A stretch of 64,000 nucleotides of DNA. Source: Mycobacterium sp. (GTDB lineage: Bacteria; Actinomycetota; Actinomycetes; Mycobacteriales; Mycobacteriaceae). This document shows, one piece after another, positions 1-9,105 of the stretch (the stretch's first letter is position 1; each line of letters opens with the position of its first letter). Below the pieces are notes generated by a model. The model was not told where the DNA came from, ran no database searches, and was given only the letters and a program-made list of their open reading frames with translations. The stretch covers positions 1 to 64,000 of the forward strand of contig NZ_SCRH01000070.1 in the NCBI RefSeq assembly GCF_004298145.1. Reading direction: 5' to 3'. The position numbers and the translations under genes are program-made.

Positions 1-2
1 TG

Positions 3-140
3 AACCTGGAAAACCTCGACCCCGAAATCGACCTGGACGTGGTGGCGGGCAAACCCCGGCCGGGCAACTACGAGTACGCGATCAACAACTCGTTCGGCTT
101 CGGCGGACACAACGTCGCCACCGTCTTCGGACGGTACTAG
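3..140 (+). CDS. 3' end of a beta-ketoacyl-ACP synthase (KasA/KasB type), partial
   Basis: Only the last 45 codons are in the window; the gene enters from the left edge and stops at the TAG at 138-140. The visible end carries the family's C-terminal signature NNSFGFGGHN (the glycine-rich loop that follows the active-site histidines) and finishes in VFGRY. That ending is very close to what I recall for mycobacterial KasA and KasB, the condensing enzymes that elongate meromycolate chains in the FAS-II system. Which paralogue this is cannot be decided from the tail. It runs convergently towards imuB, with about 200 bases between the two stop codons and no recognisable gene in that gap. Confidence 0.8.
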   Translation, partial: NLENLDPEIDLDVVAGKPRPGNYEYAINNSFGFGGHNVATVFGRY

Positions 141-348
141 CGCAACGCATATCGAAGCGCATTGAAACCGCTTATCGCGGAATGCGTTTTCGCCCGACCA
201 GACCCTCCTTTGGCTCGTATCCCCGGGCGCCGTTTGGTGAGCGGAGCAGGGGGTAAAGCAGCGACTATGGCCTTCGCCGAGACCTGATCATGGCCGTCGA
301 CGGATATCCCTCGCTCCAGGACCTGACCCCCGAGGCGCTGCGGCCCGC

Positions 349-1923
349 CTACTCGTAACTTCCCTCGAGATACCAGCGCCGCTGGCGATAGCACAGCAGC
401 AACGCGCGCTCGCTCTCCAGCAAGACCTGCGCGCGGGCGGTGCGGCCCTTACTCAGTTCGGGATCCCACCACCGCTCGTCGACCGGCCAGGGCCCGGCCC
501 ACCAGCACAGCCGCTCGTCTCGGCCATGGGCCATCATGCGGGCGGGGTCGGCGGAGAACAGCCCACGGTTGGTCACCCGTATCGGGTTTCCTTGGGCGTC
601 AAGCAATTCCACCGGGTCGTCCAGTAACACCGCCGGTGACGGCTCGGGCAGCCGGCCGGGCCACGGCAGATCGGGATCGGCCCGCGGCACCGGCTCGTCG
701 CCCAACGGGACCAACGTGATGCGCTCCGCCGGCCCGCGACCGCCGGACAGCACCGGCACCCGCACCGCCTCCGGGCCGAGCAGGCCCTGCACCCGCACCA
801 GCGCCCGGCGGGCCCGCAGCCTGTCCTCCTCCCCCAGAGGGCCCCAGAGCGGCAACTGCAGCGCCTCGGCGGATACCACCTCCACCGCCTGCAGCCGCAG
901 CAGCGTCACCGCGGCGGTGGGACCGGGATCGCGCGCGGTGCGGTTGCTCAACCATCCGTCGAGTTGCCAGCGCACCCGGTCGGCGGTGGCGTCCTCGGTC
1001 AACGGCTCGGCGCACCGCCACACCCGATGGCGCTCTTCGCCGCCCCCGGTGACGGCGTGAATGGCCAGCCGGGTGCATCCCACGCCGGCGGCCATCAGCG
1101 TCTGATGCAGCGCGCCGGCCAGCGAGCGCCCGGCGAACGCCGCGGCATCGACCCGGTCGATCGGCGGATCGCAGTCCAGCACGGCCTCGAGCTCGGCCGG
1201 GGGTTCCCGCCCGGAGGGCGGCCGTTCGGGCTCGCCGCGGGCCAACCGGTGCGCGGCCACCCCGTCGGCGCCGAACCTGGAAGCCACGTCGCTGCGTGAC
1301 AGCGCGGCGAACTGCCCGATGGTGCGAATCCCCATCCGCCACAACAGGTCTGCTAGCTCTTCTCGGCCGGGACCGGACAGGCTCGGCTCGGTGGCGAGTT
1401 GGCGGATGGACAGCACCGACAAAAACCTCGCGTCGCCTCCCGGCTCGACGACACGGCCGGCACGCGCCGCGAAGACCGCGGTGGACAACCGGTCGGCGAT
1501 TCCGACCTGACATTCGGCTCCGGCAGCGGCCACCGCGTCGGTCAGCCGCTCGGCGGCGGCGGCCTCGGACCCGAAATAGCGGGCCGCCCCGCGCACCGGC
1601 AACACGAGGAGCCCGGGTCGCAGCACCTCAGCGCGGGGCACCAGGTCGTCCACCGCCGCGATCACCGCTTCGAAGAAGCGGGCGTCGCGGTCCGTGTCGG
1701 CGGTGGTGACATGCAGTTGCGGGCACCGGGCCGCCGCCTCCCGGCGTCGCAGCCCGCGGCGCACCCCCACCGCGCGGGCGGCCGACGAGCAGGCGATCAC
1801 CCGGTTGGCCAACGTGACCGCGACCGGGGTGGTCGCGGACAGATCCGCGGCCGCGGCCGCCGCGACCGCGGGCCAATCCATGCACCAGATCGCCAAAACC
1901 CTTGAGCCGGACGGAGATACCAC
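349..1923 (-). CDS. imuB: ImuB, catalytically inactive Y-family polymerase homologue of the mutasome
   Basis: A 524-residue protein with the layout of mycobacterial ImuB (DinP-like). The N-terminal Y-family core is recognisable, but where active Y-family polymerases have the SIDE-type acidic motif this protein reads LRPGLLVLPV (about residues 101-110), so the catalytic carboxylates are missing. That is typical of ImuB. A beta-clamp binding motif QLPLW lies at residues 356-360, followed by the C-terminal region known to contact ImuA' and DnaE2. In mycobacteria ImuB acts as a hub joining the clamp, ImuA' and DnaE2 for damage-induced mutagenesis. The GTG start lies 6 bases after the imuA' stop, so the two genes are an operon under the LexA box at 2662-2677. 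Confidence 0.93.
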   Translation of the reverse strand: MVSPSGSRVLAIWCMDWPAVAAAAAADLSATTPVAVTLANRVIACSSAARAVGVRRGLRRREAAARCPQLHVTTADTDRDARFFEAVIAAVDDLVPRAEVLRPGLLVLPVRGAARYFGSEAAAAERLTDAVAAAGAECQVGIADRLSTAVFAARAGRVVEPGGDARFLSVLSIRQLATEPSLSGPGREELADLLWRMGIRTIGQFAALSRSDVASRFGADGVAAHRLARGEPERPPSGREPPAELEAVLDCDPPIDRVDAAAFAGRSLAGALHQTLMAAGVGCTRLAIHAVTGGGEERHRVWRCAEPLTEDATADRVRWQLDGWLSNRTARDPGPTAAVTLLRLQAVEVVSAEALQLPLWGPLGEEDRLRARRALVRVQGLLGPEAVRVPVLSGGRGPAERITLVPLGDEPVPRADPDLPWPGRLPEPSPAVLLDDPVELLDAQGNPIRVTNRGLFSADPARMMAHGRDERLCWWAGPWPVDERWWDPELSKGRTARAQVLLESERALLLCYRQRRWYLEGSYE

Positions 1924-1929
1924 CGGAAT

Positions 1930-2613
1930 TCACCCGGCTCGCGTTCGGGGCATCACCCGTCGTCCCGCACACATCCCGCTGACCTGCAGCCGCACCCCGC
2001 TGATCCGCCCGAATCCCGGGTCGGGCGTTCCCCAAGGAGTGGGGGTGATCTCATAACCGCCGACCCGGGCCGCGAGCCGCGTCGGCGCCCCCTGCCAATC
2101 GCCGCCGGTGACCAGCAGGGTGCACCCCTTGTTGCGGGCCCGCGCCACCACCGCCCGCGCCCGGGTCGGCGGCACCCGGCGCCCACCCAGCCCGAGGACC
2201 ACCAGATCCATGCCGTCGACGAGCACCGCGGCCACCTCCACCGGATCGGTTCCGGGATCCGGTATCACCGCGAGCCGGCTCAGATCCGCCCCCATCTCCG
2301 CGGCGGCCAGCAGCCCGATGTCCGGCTGGCCGACGATTGCGGCGTTGCCACCGGCCGCCGTGACCGCGGCCACCATGCTCAACAGCAGCGACCGGGCACC
2401 CGAGAGCACCGCCACCGTTCCCCGCGGCAGCGGCGCCGGCAGCAGGTCCGCCAGCCACTGCGGCAGCGTCAGCTGGGACTCCGAGTCCAGCAGATCGTCG
2501 GGGACGGCCGGCCCGGGCCTCTTCGCGGAGATGCTCGCCATCCGCCGGCGCAGCGATTCGAGCTGTTCGGCGCGGGTTTCCTGGCGGGGATCGGAGGCAA
2601 AAGCCGCGGTCAT
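1930..2613 (-). CDS. imuA': ImuA' mutasome accessory protein
   Basis: A 227-residue RecA-like protein without a classical Walker A motif, matching mycobacterial ImuA' (Rv3395c family). It starts at an ATG preceded by a perfect AGGAGG on the minus strand (2619-2624) and ends 6 bases before imuB. It is needed with ImuB and DnaE2 for SOS-induced translesion mutagenesis. The upstream region holds a good LexA site about 50 bases from the start codon, which fits SOS control. The C-terminal end (VMPRTRAG) is slightly longer than I recall for the M. tuberculosis protein. Confidence 0.88.
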   Translation of the reverse strand: MTAAFASDPRQETRAEQLESLRRRMASISAKRPGPAVPDDLLDSESQLTLPQWLADLLPAPLPRGTVAVLSGARSLLLSMVAAVTAAGGNAAIVGQPDIGLLAAAEMGADLSRLAVIPDPGTDPVEVAAVLVDGMDLVVLGLGGRRVPPTRARAVVARARNKGCTLLVTGGDWQGAPTRLAARVGGYEITPTPWGTPDPGFGRISGVRLQVSGMCAGRRVMPRTRAG

Positions 2614-2661
2614 GACAGCCTCCTAGCACCACGCTTTCCGGGAGCTTCCGGGGGAGCGTGT

Positions 2662-2677
2662 TCGAATATATGTTCGA
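2662..2677. promoter_or_regulatory. LexA (SOS) box upstream of imuA'-imuB
   Basis: TCGAATATATGTTCGA fits the mycobacterial SOS box TCGAAC-N4-GTTCGA with a single mismatch at the sixth position. It sits about 50 bases upstream of the imuA' start. Known LexA control of the mutasome genes makes this call strong. Confidence 0.88.
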
Positions 2678-2754
2678 TACATCCGAAGTAAACACCCGCC
2701 CTCTGACACCGTCAAGAAACGTGAGGGGCGGCTGTGGCTAATGGTGTTTTTGTC

Positions 2755-2821
2755 CGCCGCGAGACGGCAACTACCGACGCATTTCCCGAGAAGAGGCGTC
2801 GGTAGTTGCAGTCTCGCGGCG
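2755..2821. repeat. Long hairpin element, copy 1, at the 3' end of guaA
   Basis: An inverted repeat with 26-nt arms (2755-2780 and 2796-2821), one mismatch and a 15-nt loop. The arms contain CGCGAGAC, GCAACTACCGACGC and their complements. It begins 5 bases past the guaA stop codon. A homologous copy in the opposite orientation lies at 51706-51768, also directly after a stop codon (gadB). The element could stop transcription or stabilise mRNA 3' ends, but no U-tract follows it, so it is better described as a dispersed palindromic repeat. Confidence 0.85.
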
Positions 2822-2826
2822 CCCGC

Positions 2827-4413
2827 CTACTCCCATTCGATGGTGCCGGGCGGTTTGCTGGTGATGTCCAGCACCACGCGGTTGACCTCGGGGACCTCGT
2901 TGGTGATGCGGGTCGAGATGCGCTCGAGCACCTCGTAGGGAACCCGGGTCCAGTCGGCGGTCATGGCGTCCTCACTGGTCACCGGCCGCAGCACGATCGG
3001 GTGCCCGTAGGTGCGGTTGTCGCCCTGCACGCCGACCGAACGGACGTCGCCCAGCAGCACCACCGGGCACTGCCAGATCAGGTTGTCCAAACCGGCGGAA
3101 GTCAGCTCCTCGCGAGCGATCGAGTCCGCGCGCCGCAGGGTGTCCAACCGCTGCGCGGTGACCTCGCCGACGATCCGGATACCCAGACCGGGGCCTGGAA
3201 AAGGTTGGCGCGCAACAATTTCCTCCGGCAGGCCCAGCTCGCGCCCGACCGCGCGCACCTCGTCCTTGAACAGCAGCCGCAGCGGCTCGACGAGTTTGAA
3301 CTTCAGGTCGTCGGGCAGGCCGCCGACGTTGTGATGGCTCTTGATGTTCGCGGTGCCGCTGCCGCCCCCGGACTCCACCACGTCGGGATACAGCGTGCCC
3401 TGGACCAGGAAATCTACGCCGGAACCGTTATCCCCCACCACATCTCGCACCGCACCCTCGAAGGCCCGGATGAACTGCCGGCCGATGATCTTGCGTTTGC
3501 CCTCGGGATCGGTCACGCCCGCGAGCGCATCGAGGAAGGTGTCGGCCGCGTCGACGGTCACCAGGTTGGCGCCGGTGGCGGCCACGAAGTCGCGCTGCAC
3601 CTGCGCGCGCTCCCCCGCGCGCAACAACCCGTGGTCGACGAAGACACAGGTCAAGCGGTCGCCGATGGCGCGCTGCACCAGCGCGGCGGCCACCGCGGAA
3701 TCCACGCCGCCCGACAGCCCGCAGATCGCCCGGCCGTCACCGATCTGGGTACGCACCTGCTCGACCAGCGCCTCGGCGATGTTGGCGGCCGTCCACTGGG
3801 CGCCGAGCCCGGCGAAGTCGTGCAGGAAGCGGCTGAGCACCTGCTGCCCGTGCGGGCTGTGCATCACCTCCGGGTGGTACTGCACACCGGCCAGCCGCCG
3901 GGCCCGGTTCTCGAACCCGGCCACCGCCGCGCCCGCGCTGCTGGCCACCACCTCGAACCCGTCCGGGGCGGCGGTGACCGCGTCGCCATGGCTCATCCAC
4001 ACCGGCTGAACACTCGGCAAACCCGAATGCAATTCGCCGCCAAGGACTTTCAGTTCGGTCCGGCCGTATTCGCTGGTGCCGGTGCGGGCGACGGTCCCGC
4101 CCAGCGCCTGGGCCATGGCCTGAAACCCGTAGCAGATGCCGAACACCGGCACCCCGAGATCGAACAGCGCCGGATCGAGCTGAGGGGCGCCGTCGGCGTA
4201 GACACTGGACGGCCCGCCGGAGAGCACCAGCGCCAGCGGGTCCCGGGCCTTGATGTCCTCGGCCGTGGCGGTGTGCGGAATGACCTCGGAGAAAACCCGC
4301 GCCTCCCGGACGCGGCGGGCGATCAACTGCGCGTACTGCGCGCCGAAGTCCACGACGAGCACGGGGCGCACTACGGGTCCGACCTTGGGGTCTGCAGGTT
4401 CAGCCACACTCAC
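2827..4413 (-). CDS. guaA: GMP synthase (glutamine-hydrolysing)
   Basis: A 528-residue two-domain enzyme converting XMP, ATP and glutamine to GMP. The N-terminal class I amidotransferase domain shows the nucleophile C94 in GICYGFQ and the H180/E182 pair in YHPEV. The ATP-pyrophosphatase domain follows with SGGVDS at residues 234-239, then the C-terminal dimerisation domain ending KPPGTIEWE. Length is normal for the family. The start is a GTG at 4413; a second in-frame GTG lies two codons in. It works with guaB2 and guaB3, which are encoded 20 kb away in this window. A hairpin element directly follows its stop. Confidence 0.97.
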   Translation of the reverse strand: MSVAEPADPKVGPVVRPVLVVDFGAQYAQLIARRVREARVFSEVIPHTATAEDIKARDPLALVLSGGPSSVYADGAPQLDPALFDLGVPVFGICYGFQAMAQALGGTVARTGTSEYGRTELKVLGGELHSGLPSVQPVWMSHGDAVTAAPDGFEVVASSAGAAVAGFENRARRLAGVQYHPEVMHSPHGQQVLSRFLHDFAGLGAQWTAANIAEALVEQVRTQIGDGRAICGLSGGVDSAVAAALVQRAIGDRLTCVFVDHGLLRAGERAQVQRDFVAATGANLVTVDAADTFLDALAGVTDPEGKRKIIGRQFIRAFEGAVRDVVGDNGSGVDFLVQGTLYPDVVESGGGSGTANIKSHHNVGGLPDDLKFKLVEPLRLLFKDEVRAVGRELGLPEEIVARQPFPGPGLGIRIVGEVTAQRLDTLRRADSIAREELTSAGLDNLIWQCPVVLLGDVRSVGVQGDNRTYGHPIVLRPVTSEDAMTADWTRVPYEVLERISTRITNEVPEVNRVVLDITSKPPGTIEWE

Positions 4414-4418
4414 CGAGT

Positions 4419-4656
4419 TTAGTGGAGCGCGAACACGGCACGCATCGCGTCGATGTCGCGCTTATCGCCGTCGAAGTCGATGCGTCGTATGGTCGCCTTG
4501 CGCCAGACTTCGTCCGCCCCCATTCGGGTGGTGACAAGATCCGCCGCGCTGGTCGTCAGCGTCACCGAGGGTTTCCGCGCGTCGCGCCAAGACGACCGCA
4601 GTCACCGCGAATTCGAAACGTCGACCGTTGATTTCGACACGGTACGTCGCGTCCAT
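4419..4656 (-). pseudogene. Decayed fragment of an SCP2-like domain protein, possibly an HxlR-type regulator C-terminus
   Basis: Two stretches in different frames together read like one SCP2-like domain. An N-terminal part begins MDATYRVEINGRRFEFAV (from 4656). After a frameshift near 4566 a second part reads VTLTTSAADLVTTRMG, continues to IRRIDFDGD, and ends AVFALH at a stop at 4419-4421, just 5 bases before the guaA start. Some mycobacterial HxlR-family regulators carry such a C-terminal lipid-binding fold, but no winged-helix part is visible upstream. Recognition is by pattern only, so the family name is tentative; that it is a broken coding remnant is more secure. Confidence 0.45.
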
Positions 4657-5041
4657 ACCCACCGCACCGGCCAACGTCGAGCGGGCCCTGCTCGCCGCCG
4701 GGTCTTTCGATATCGGCGCCGTCCGGAACAACGACGGCTGAATCGACGCGTCATTGATCAGATGGCCCGGTGCGCTCGGCATAGGGTTGGTCGCCGTCAT
4801 CCCACTCGGCCTTACATGGCCTCCACGACGAGCACATCCAGACCCGCCTTGGTGGGTAGCACGCGGCCACAAGCATCACGTTCCTCTCCGCCCGCGGACC
4901 TCACCACCACGTGGGACGCAGGCGCAGCAAGAGGGGTACGCCATCGGGCAGAAATGACCTGCACCCGATGGGGGCGCGATCCATCACCGTTGTCGAACTC
5001 TCATAAGGCGCCGACGGCAAGACGGCCCACCGCCACGAGGC
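4657..5041. other. Intergenic region with no supported gene
   Basis: About 385 bases between the decayed SCP2-like fragment and the AttH-like gene. Open frames here have no recognisable motifs and no ribosome binding sites. It is probably degraded sequence. Confidence 0.5.
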
Positions 5042-6109
5042 CTACGGCAACCGTTCGATCTGATGCGTGTCACGGTTCACAAAGCGACTCCCGTCGTCGC
5101 CAGGGGCACTCACTGCCAGCGTTTGGCGGTCGATGCAGCGACGGCGAATTCCGCGTTCAAGGTGGCCGTACCCCGTCGTACCATCGGGCATCGTGATGCG
5201 AACCGGGCATTCGGCGAAGAACACGCCGTCCCGGGCTCCGTCCCAGTCGTAGCCGTTGATGTTGTCGTTGGCGTCGTTGACGGTAATCGGCAGGCAGCCA
5301 AGGACATCCAGCCGCACCCGCAGTTCACGACCGGACTCGGTCGACAACACCACTTCGATGTCGTCCAGTCGCATCACCGCGTCGGTGTGGTGCGGTCCGG
5401 TCGCAGAGACGACTCTCTCGCTGCCGCCGTCGAGGTACAGCAGACCGGTACGGCTGACGTCGGTGAGATCGGCGTTACGACGCACCGCCAGGTAGTGGAT
5501 GGCGCCGGCGGGCACCACACCGATCAGAAACTCGTCGCCACCGAATCCGGCGAAATCCCGCGCTCCAGTCGAATGATCGGTGTAGCCGAATCCGTCGAAC
5601 TCGTAATGGGTTTCGCCGACAGTGATGTCGCCAACGACGGTGTAGGTTTGCTGGGTATGGCTGGCCGACGCGAACGACCGGTCGCCGTGGCCGCTGAACA
5701 TGTCCCACATCGGCTGAGCTGCATCGGCGACGACGCTCCAGCGCACCGGCAGGGACGGAGCCCCCGCGCCGCGCGGGCCGGTAGCCAGGCTAAGCGTATC
5801 GGTCACCTCGCAAACTCCGTCGAAGTCGCAGTTGAATCGCTCGCGCGGCACAACGGACACCATCGACAGGTTGCCGTTGACGACACCCTCGGTCGAAGTA
5901 TTGCGCGTCCACTGGCGGTCGACGGCGAGACCACCGTCGGGCAGGTAGACCGCGGTCTGGGTCCACCAGATGTCGAGGTTGCCGCGAAGCCGGCCGGCGT
6001 GGATGAAGATTCCCGTTGCGGCCGCCGGGGACCAGGCCGAGAAAAAGCGGGTCTCGCTCCAGTACTCGGTGGTGTACTGCGCCTGGGCATTGCGATCCAT
6101 GCTGACCAT
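5042..6109 (-). CDS. AttH-like (DUF7064/lipocalin-fold) protein, first copy
   Basis: A 355-residue protein rich in beta strands, without signal peptide or membrane segment. It carries the motif GYTDHSTGARD near the middle, matching the DHSWGARD motif of the other family member at 9470-10732. This motif is typical of the AttH/hydroxyneurosporene-synthase-like lipocalin group, often labelled DUF7064/7065 in actinobacteria. Enzymatic role is unknown; relatives sit near isoprenoid, steroid or lipid modification genes. It begins at ATG 6109 with GGAAA upstream and lies 73 bases downstream of the phosphotransferase gene on the same strand, so the two are probably co-transcribed. I infer that both proteins act on a common substrate. 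Confidence 0.6.
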   Translation of the reverse strand: MVSMDRNAQAQYTTEYWSETRFFSAWSPAAATGIFIHAGRLRGNLDIWWTQTAVYLPDGGLAVDRQWTRNTSTEGVVNGNLSMVSVVPRERFNCDFDGVCEVTDTLSLATGPRGAGAPSLPVRWSVVADAAQPMWDMFSGHGDRSFASASHTQQTYTVVGDITVGETHYEFDGFGYTDHSTGARDFAGFGGDEFLIGVVPAGAIHYLAVRRNADLTDVSRTGLLYLDGGSERVVSATGPHHTDAVMRLDDIEVVLSTESGRELRVRLDVLGCLPITVNDANDNINGYDWDGARDGVFFAECPVRITMPDGTTGYGHLERGIRRRCIDRQTLAVSAPGDDGSRFVNRDTHQIERLP

Positions 6110-6182
6110 CGTTTCCGGGTAGAAGTGTGGTTAGTGGTGCTGTCGCATAGCGGGAAGCCGCTTTTCGACGTCGGTCCACCCG

Positions 6183-9059
6183 TCAGCCCTGAGGGACCAG
6201 CTGCGCCTCGGAACCTGTTACGACGTTGTTGGTCTCGGCGCCGGCAGGGTGTTCGGACTCCTCGACGATCGTCACTTCGCCGGTTCCGCCGTTGATGGTA
6301 ATGGTGGCGCCGTCCGGGATGAGCTTCCTTGCCTTGGTCAGTTGCACGGACGGCAGACCGTACTCGCGCGAAAGACACGTGGCATGGGACAACACACCGC
6401 CCGTCTCGGTGACGATCCCAGAGATGATCGAGAAGACGGCGGTCCAGCCGGGGTCGGTGTGATGGCAGACGAGGATTTCACCGCGCTTGACGCGGCCAAC
6501 CTCGGCGAGACGCCAGACTACGCGGGCGGTGGCGGTAACCGTTCCCGAAGTCCAGCCGGTGCCGTGCAGTCCGACGTCAGCGTCTTCGCCGACGACAGCC
6601 TCCCGACCGTCGCGCAGGTAGGCCGGGAACTCGTGGTCCTCGTGGAGCGAGCGGTCGTGGTCACGCCGGCGACCCGCCACCTTGGCGCGTACGAGCTTTG
6701 GATTGGAAACCCCGTCGAGCGCGTCGAAAAGCTCGTCTCTGCATAACATTAGAAAGTCGTCCTCGTGGTCTAAGATGCCGCGCTCGACGCAGCGGCGGCC
6801 GATCTCACGGCCGTAGATCTTGATGCACAGGGTGAAGTGCTCGTAGGCCCAGCGTTCGTCGTCGCGCTGCGCCATGTAGCGGTGCGCGAAGTCGTAGAGG
6901 TATCTGAAGATGTGCGCCTTCATGGCGCCGTTGTGCTGGTCCCGCATGATGTTGGCGATGACCTCTTCGTACACGGCGTCGCGACGTGCACGAACCTCGT
7001 CCTCCCGATCCAGCGGTGACACCGGATCGACCTCGTTCAGGTGCATCTCGAAGACGCGGTAATCAACCGAAGCGTCTTCATAGCGTCGGGGATAGGCGAA
7101 ATCGCGATCCTCCTGCCCGCGGTGCGGGTACACCGCGACAAATTCGTCGTACACCTTCAGAAACGCGTCCCCGTCGTCAGCACCTGCGATCGCGGTGAAG
7201 AATTCGGCACCGGGATGGGCGGCGAACAGCTTCGACAGCGTCTCGGACTCGCGGATCTGCATCGCGAGTTCGAAGAGTGCGAGGTTCTCATCGAGTGTCT
7301 TGGTGCGATGTGTGACGCCTTGCAGGAGTTCGGCGAACGCGTTCGTGTTGTCACCGTCGTACCACTCGTGAATGACTCTGCCCCACAAAGCCATCAACTG
7401 CGGCCCATAGACCAGCCAGTACAGGAAGGAATCGCTGGTGTATCTGGACACGTTGTGCCACTGTTCGGTGATCCTGCGCTTCAGTTCATCGTCCGACAGT
7501 GAGGCGCGAGCGGGCAGCTCGGAGATGTAGGACTTGGCGGCGGCGGTATCGATGAATTCCTGAATCTTGTCGCCGATCCGGCCCGGGGTGTCGCCGTTGC
7601 GAGTCACGCGGCCGATCATCCGGGAGAACTCGTCGTAGTCGAACGGCGTCTGGTGCGTCTCCTGCGCCTGCTCGGGCGCAATGAACGGGCTGATCTCCGG
7701 CGACCTAAGTACCGGGACGAATGCGCGCTCATGCAGGATCTTCTCGAAGTCGGTGTTGTGGTACAGCTCGCCTCTGTGATACTTGTGCACTTGCAGCTGC
7801 GGCGTCCGGTGCAGGTCGGCCCCATCGTTGGTGTAGGCGGGCCCCATCAACTCCGCGATCCCGAGCCGGTTGCCGATCGAGTAGTAGCCGACGGTGTCGA
7901 CCTCGGTGACGAATTGCGCGTAGAGGGCGCTCTTCGATCCGGTTACCAACATCTTCGCAAAGCCGTCGGACCACAGCCACCGCTCGTCATCCACCGCCCA
8001 CTGGAAGGATTCCAGGTCCGCGCCCCAATCGAAGTCGACGCCGGTGATCGGCCGCGACTGCAGTAGCCAGAAATCGTCCTGAGCGAGTGCCCATTCGATG
8101 TCCTGCGGCATGTCGTCGTAGAAAGCCTGCACCCGGCGGCCAAGTTGGGCGAGATGGACGGCCTGCTCGTCGGTCAACGTCGGTACGGACTGCTCGGCTT
8201 CGGGCACTGGTTGCGTCACCGTTCCGCGCCCTCTGTCGGGGTCGAGGACTATCCGCTCCTCCTTGGTGCCGATCGAACACGCCTTGACCTCAAGGCGGCC
8301 CTCGTCGACCCGCGCCAGCCGCTGGTCGATTCCCACCGGTGGTGTCCGTCGGCGCCGCACCACATACTCGTCAGGTGTGACGATCCCCTGCACGACGGTC
8401 TCGCCGAGACCCCAGTTCGCGTTGATCACCGCCTCGTCGGTATTCGCCGTGCTCGGGTTGGCAGTGAACATCACCCCGGATGCGGTCGGCTCGATCATCG
8501 TCTGCACGACCACCGCCATCCGGATCTCCGCCGGATCATGTAGACCGTTCTGGTGGCGATACACGGTGGCCCGCGCCGACCACAACGACGCCCAACACTG
8601 CCGGACCGCGTCAAGAACGCCGGCAGCACCCCGGATGTGTAGATAGGTGTCGTGCTGACCGGCGAACGACGCCTCCGCCAAATCCTCGGCGGTGCCCGAC
8701 GACCGCACCGCAACGAGTGGCTCGTCACCGAGTTCGGTGTAATACCGCGTGATTTCGGACGCCAGCTGGTCGGGTAGTGCCGCACCGGTAATCGCGCCGC
8801 GGATCGCCGCGACGCGCTGCTCGACCAATTCGGAATCGGCGAAATCGAGGCCGTCGAGCGCCTCGGTCACCACCTGGTCGAGGCCGTTGGCGTGAATGAA
8901 TGCGCTGTAAGCGCCGGTGGTGACGTTGAACCCCGGCGGGACCGGAAAACCTGCGGCGGCGCAACGCCCGAGGTTGGCCCCCTTGCCGCCCACGAGCGCC
9001 TTGCTGTCGGCTCCCGGCTCGTCGAAACGCAACACCGTGGACATCGCCTGTTTGTGCAT
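6183..9059 (-). CDS. PEP-utilising phosphotransferase, rifampin phosphotransferase / PEP synthase family
   Basis: A 958-residue three-part enzyme. The N-terminal ATP-grasp (PPDK_N) domain shows GGKGANLG, VRSSGTAEDL and NWGLGETVVQG. A long middle region follows, in the position of the substrate-binding domain of rifampin phosphotransferases. The C-terminal swivelling domain carries the phospho-carrier histidine H892 in TGGVLSHATCLSREYG. Such enzymes split ATP into AMP and phosphate and pass the beta-phosphate through the histidine to a small-molecule hydroxyl. The middle part does not let me name the acceptor, so rifampin inactivation is not claimed. GGGAGG lies just before a double ATG; I chose the second (9059), which gives the better spacing. 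The frame opens further upstream to 9098 without a better site. Confidence 0.75.
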   Translation of the reverse strand: MHKQAMSTVLRFDEPGADSKALVGGKGANLGRCAAAGFPVPPGFNVTTGAYSAFIHANGLDQVVTEALDGLDFADSELVEQRVAAIRGAITGAALPDQLASEITRYYTELGDEPLVAVRSSGTAEDLAEASFAGQHDTYLHIRGAAGVLDAVRQCWASLWSARATVYRHQNGLHDPAEIRMAVVVQTMIEPTASGVMFTANPSTANTDEAVINANWGLGETVVQGIVTPDEYVVRRRRTPPVGIDQRLARVDEGRLEVKACSIGTKEERIVLDPDRGRGTVTQPVPEAEQSVPTLTDEQAVHLAQLGRRVQAFYDDMPQDIEWALAQDDFWLLQSRPITGVDFDWGADLESFQWAVDDERWLWSDGFAKMLVTGSKSALYAQFVTEVDTVGYYSIGNRLGIAELMGPAYTNDGADLHRTPQLQVHKYHRGELYHNTDFEKILHERAFVPVLRSPEISPFIAPEQAQETHQTPFDYDEFSRMIGRVTRNGDTPGRIGDKIQEFIDTAAAKSYISELPARASLSDDELKRRITEQWHNVSRYTSDSFLYWLVYGPQLMALWGRVIHEWYDGDNTNAFAELLQGVTHRTKTLDENLALFELAMQIRESETLSKLFAAHPGAEFFTAIAGADDGDAFLKVYDEFVAVYPHRGQEDRDFAYPRRYEDASVDYRVFEMHLNEVDPVSPLDREDEVRARRDAVYEEVIANIMRDQHNGAMKAHIFRYLYDFAHRYMAQRDDERWAYEHFTLCIKIYGREIGRRCVERGILDHEDDFLMLCRDELFDALDGVSNPKLVRAKVAGRRRDHDRSLHEDHEFPAYLRDGREAVVGEDADVGLHGTGWTSGTVTATARVVWRLAEVGRVKRGEILVCHHTDPGWTAVFSIISGIVTETGGVLSHATCLSREYGLPSVQLTKARKLIPDGATITINGGTGEVTIVEESEHPAGAETNNVVTGSEAQLVPQG

Positions 9060-9105
9060 CATTCGCCTCCCAGCGGCGTGTCGACCAGCGATCGACACGA
9101 GATCT

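Noticed and set aside
254..358. A short plus-strand frame ending LTPEALRPAYS between the KAS gene and imuB
   Set aside because: No start signal and no recognisable family; may be a remnant, but evidence is too thin to list.
2806..4422. A plus-strand open frame of 538 codons
   Set aside because: Shadow of guaA starting inside the hairpin element.
6183..9059. Calling the phosphotransferase a rifampin resistance gene
   Set aside because: Family and catalytic histidine fit, but the middle substrate domain could not be matched to rifampin-binding residues by eye.
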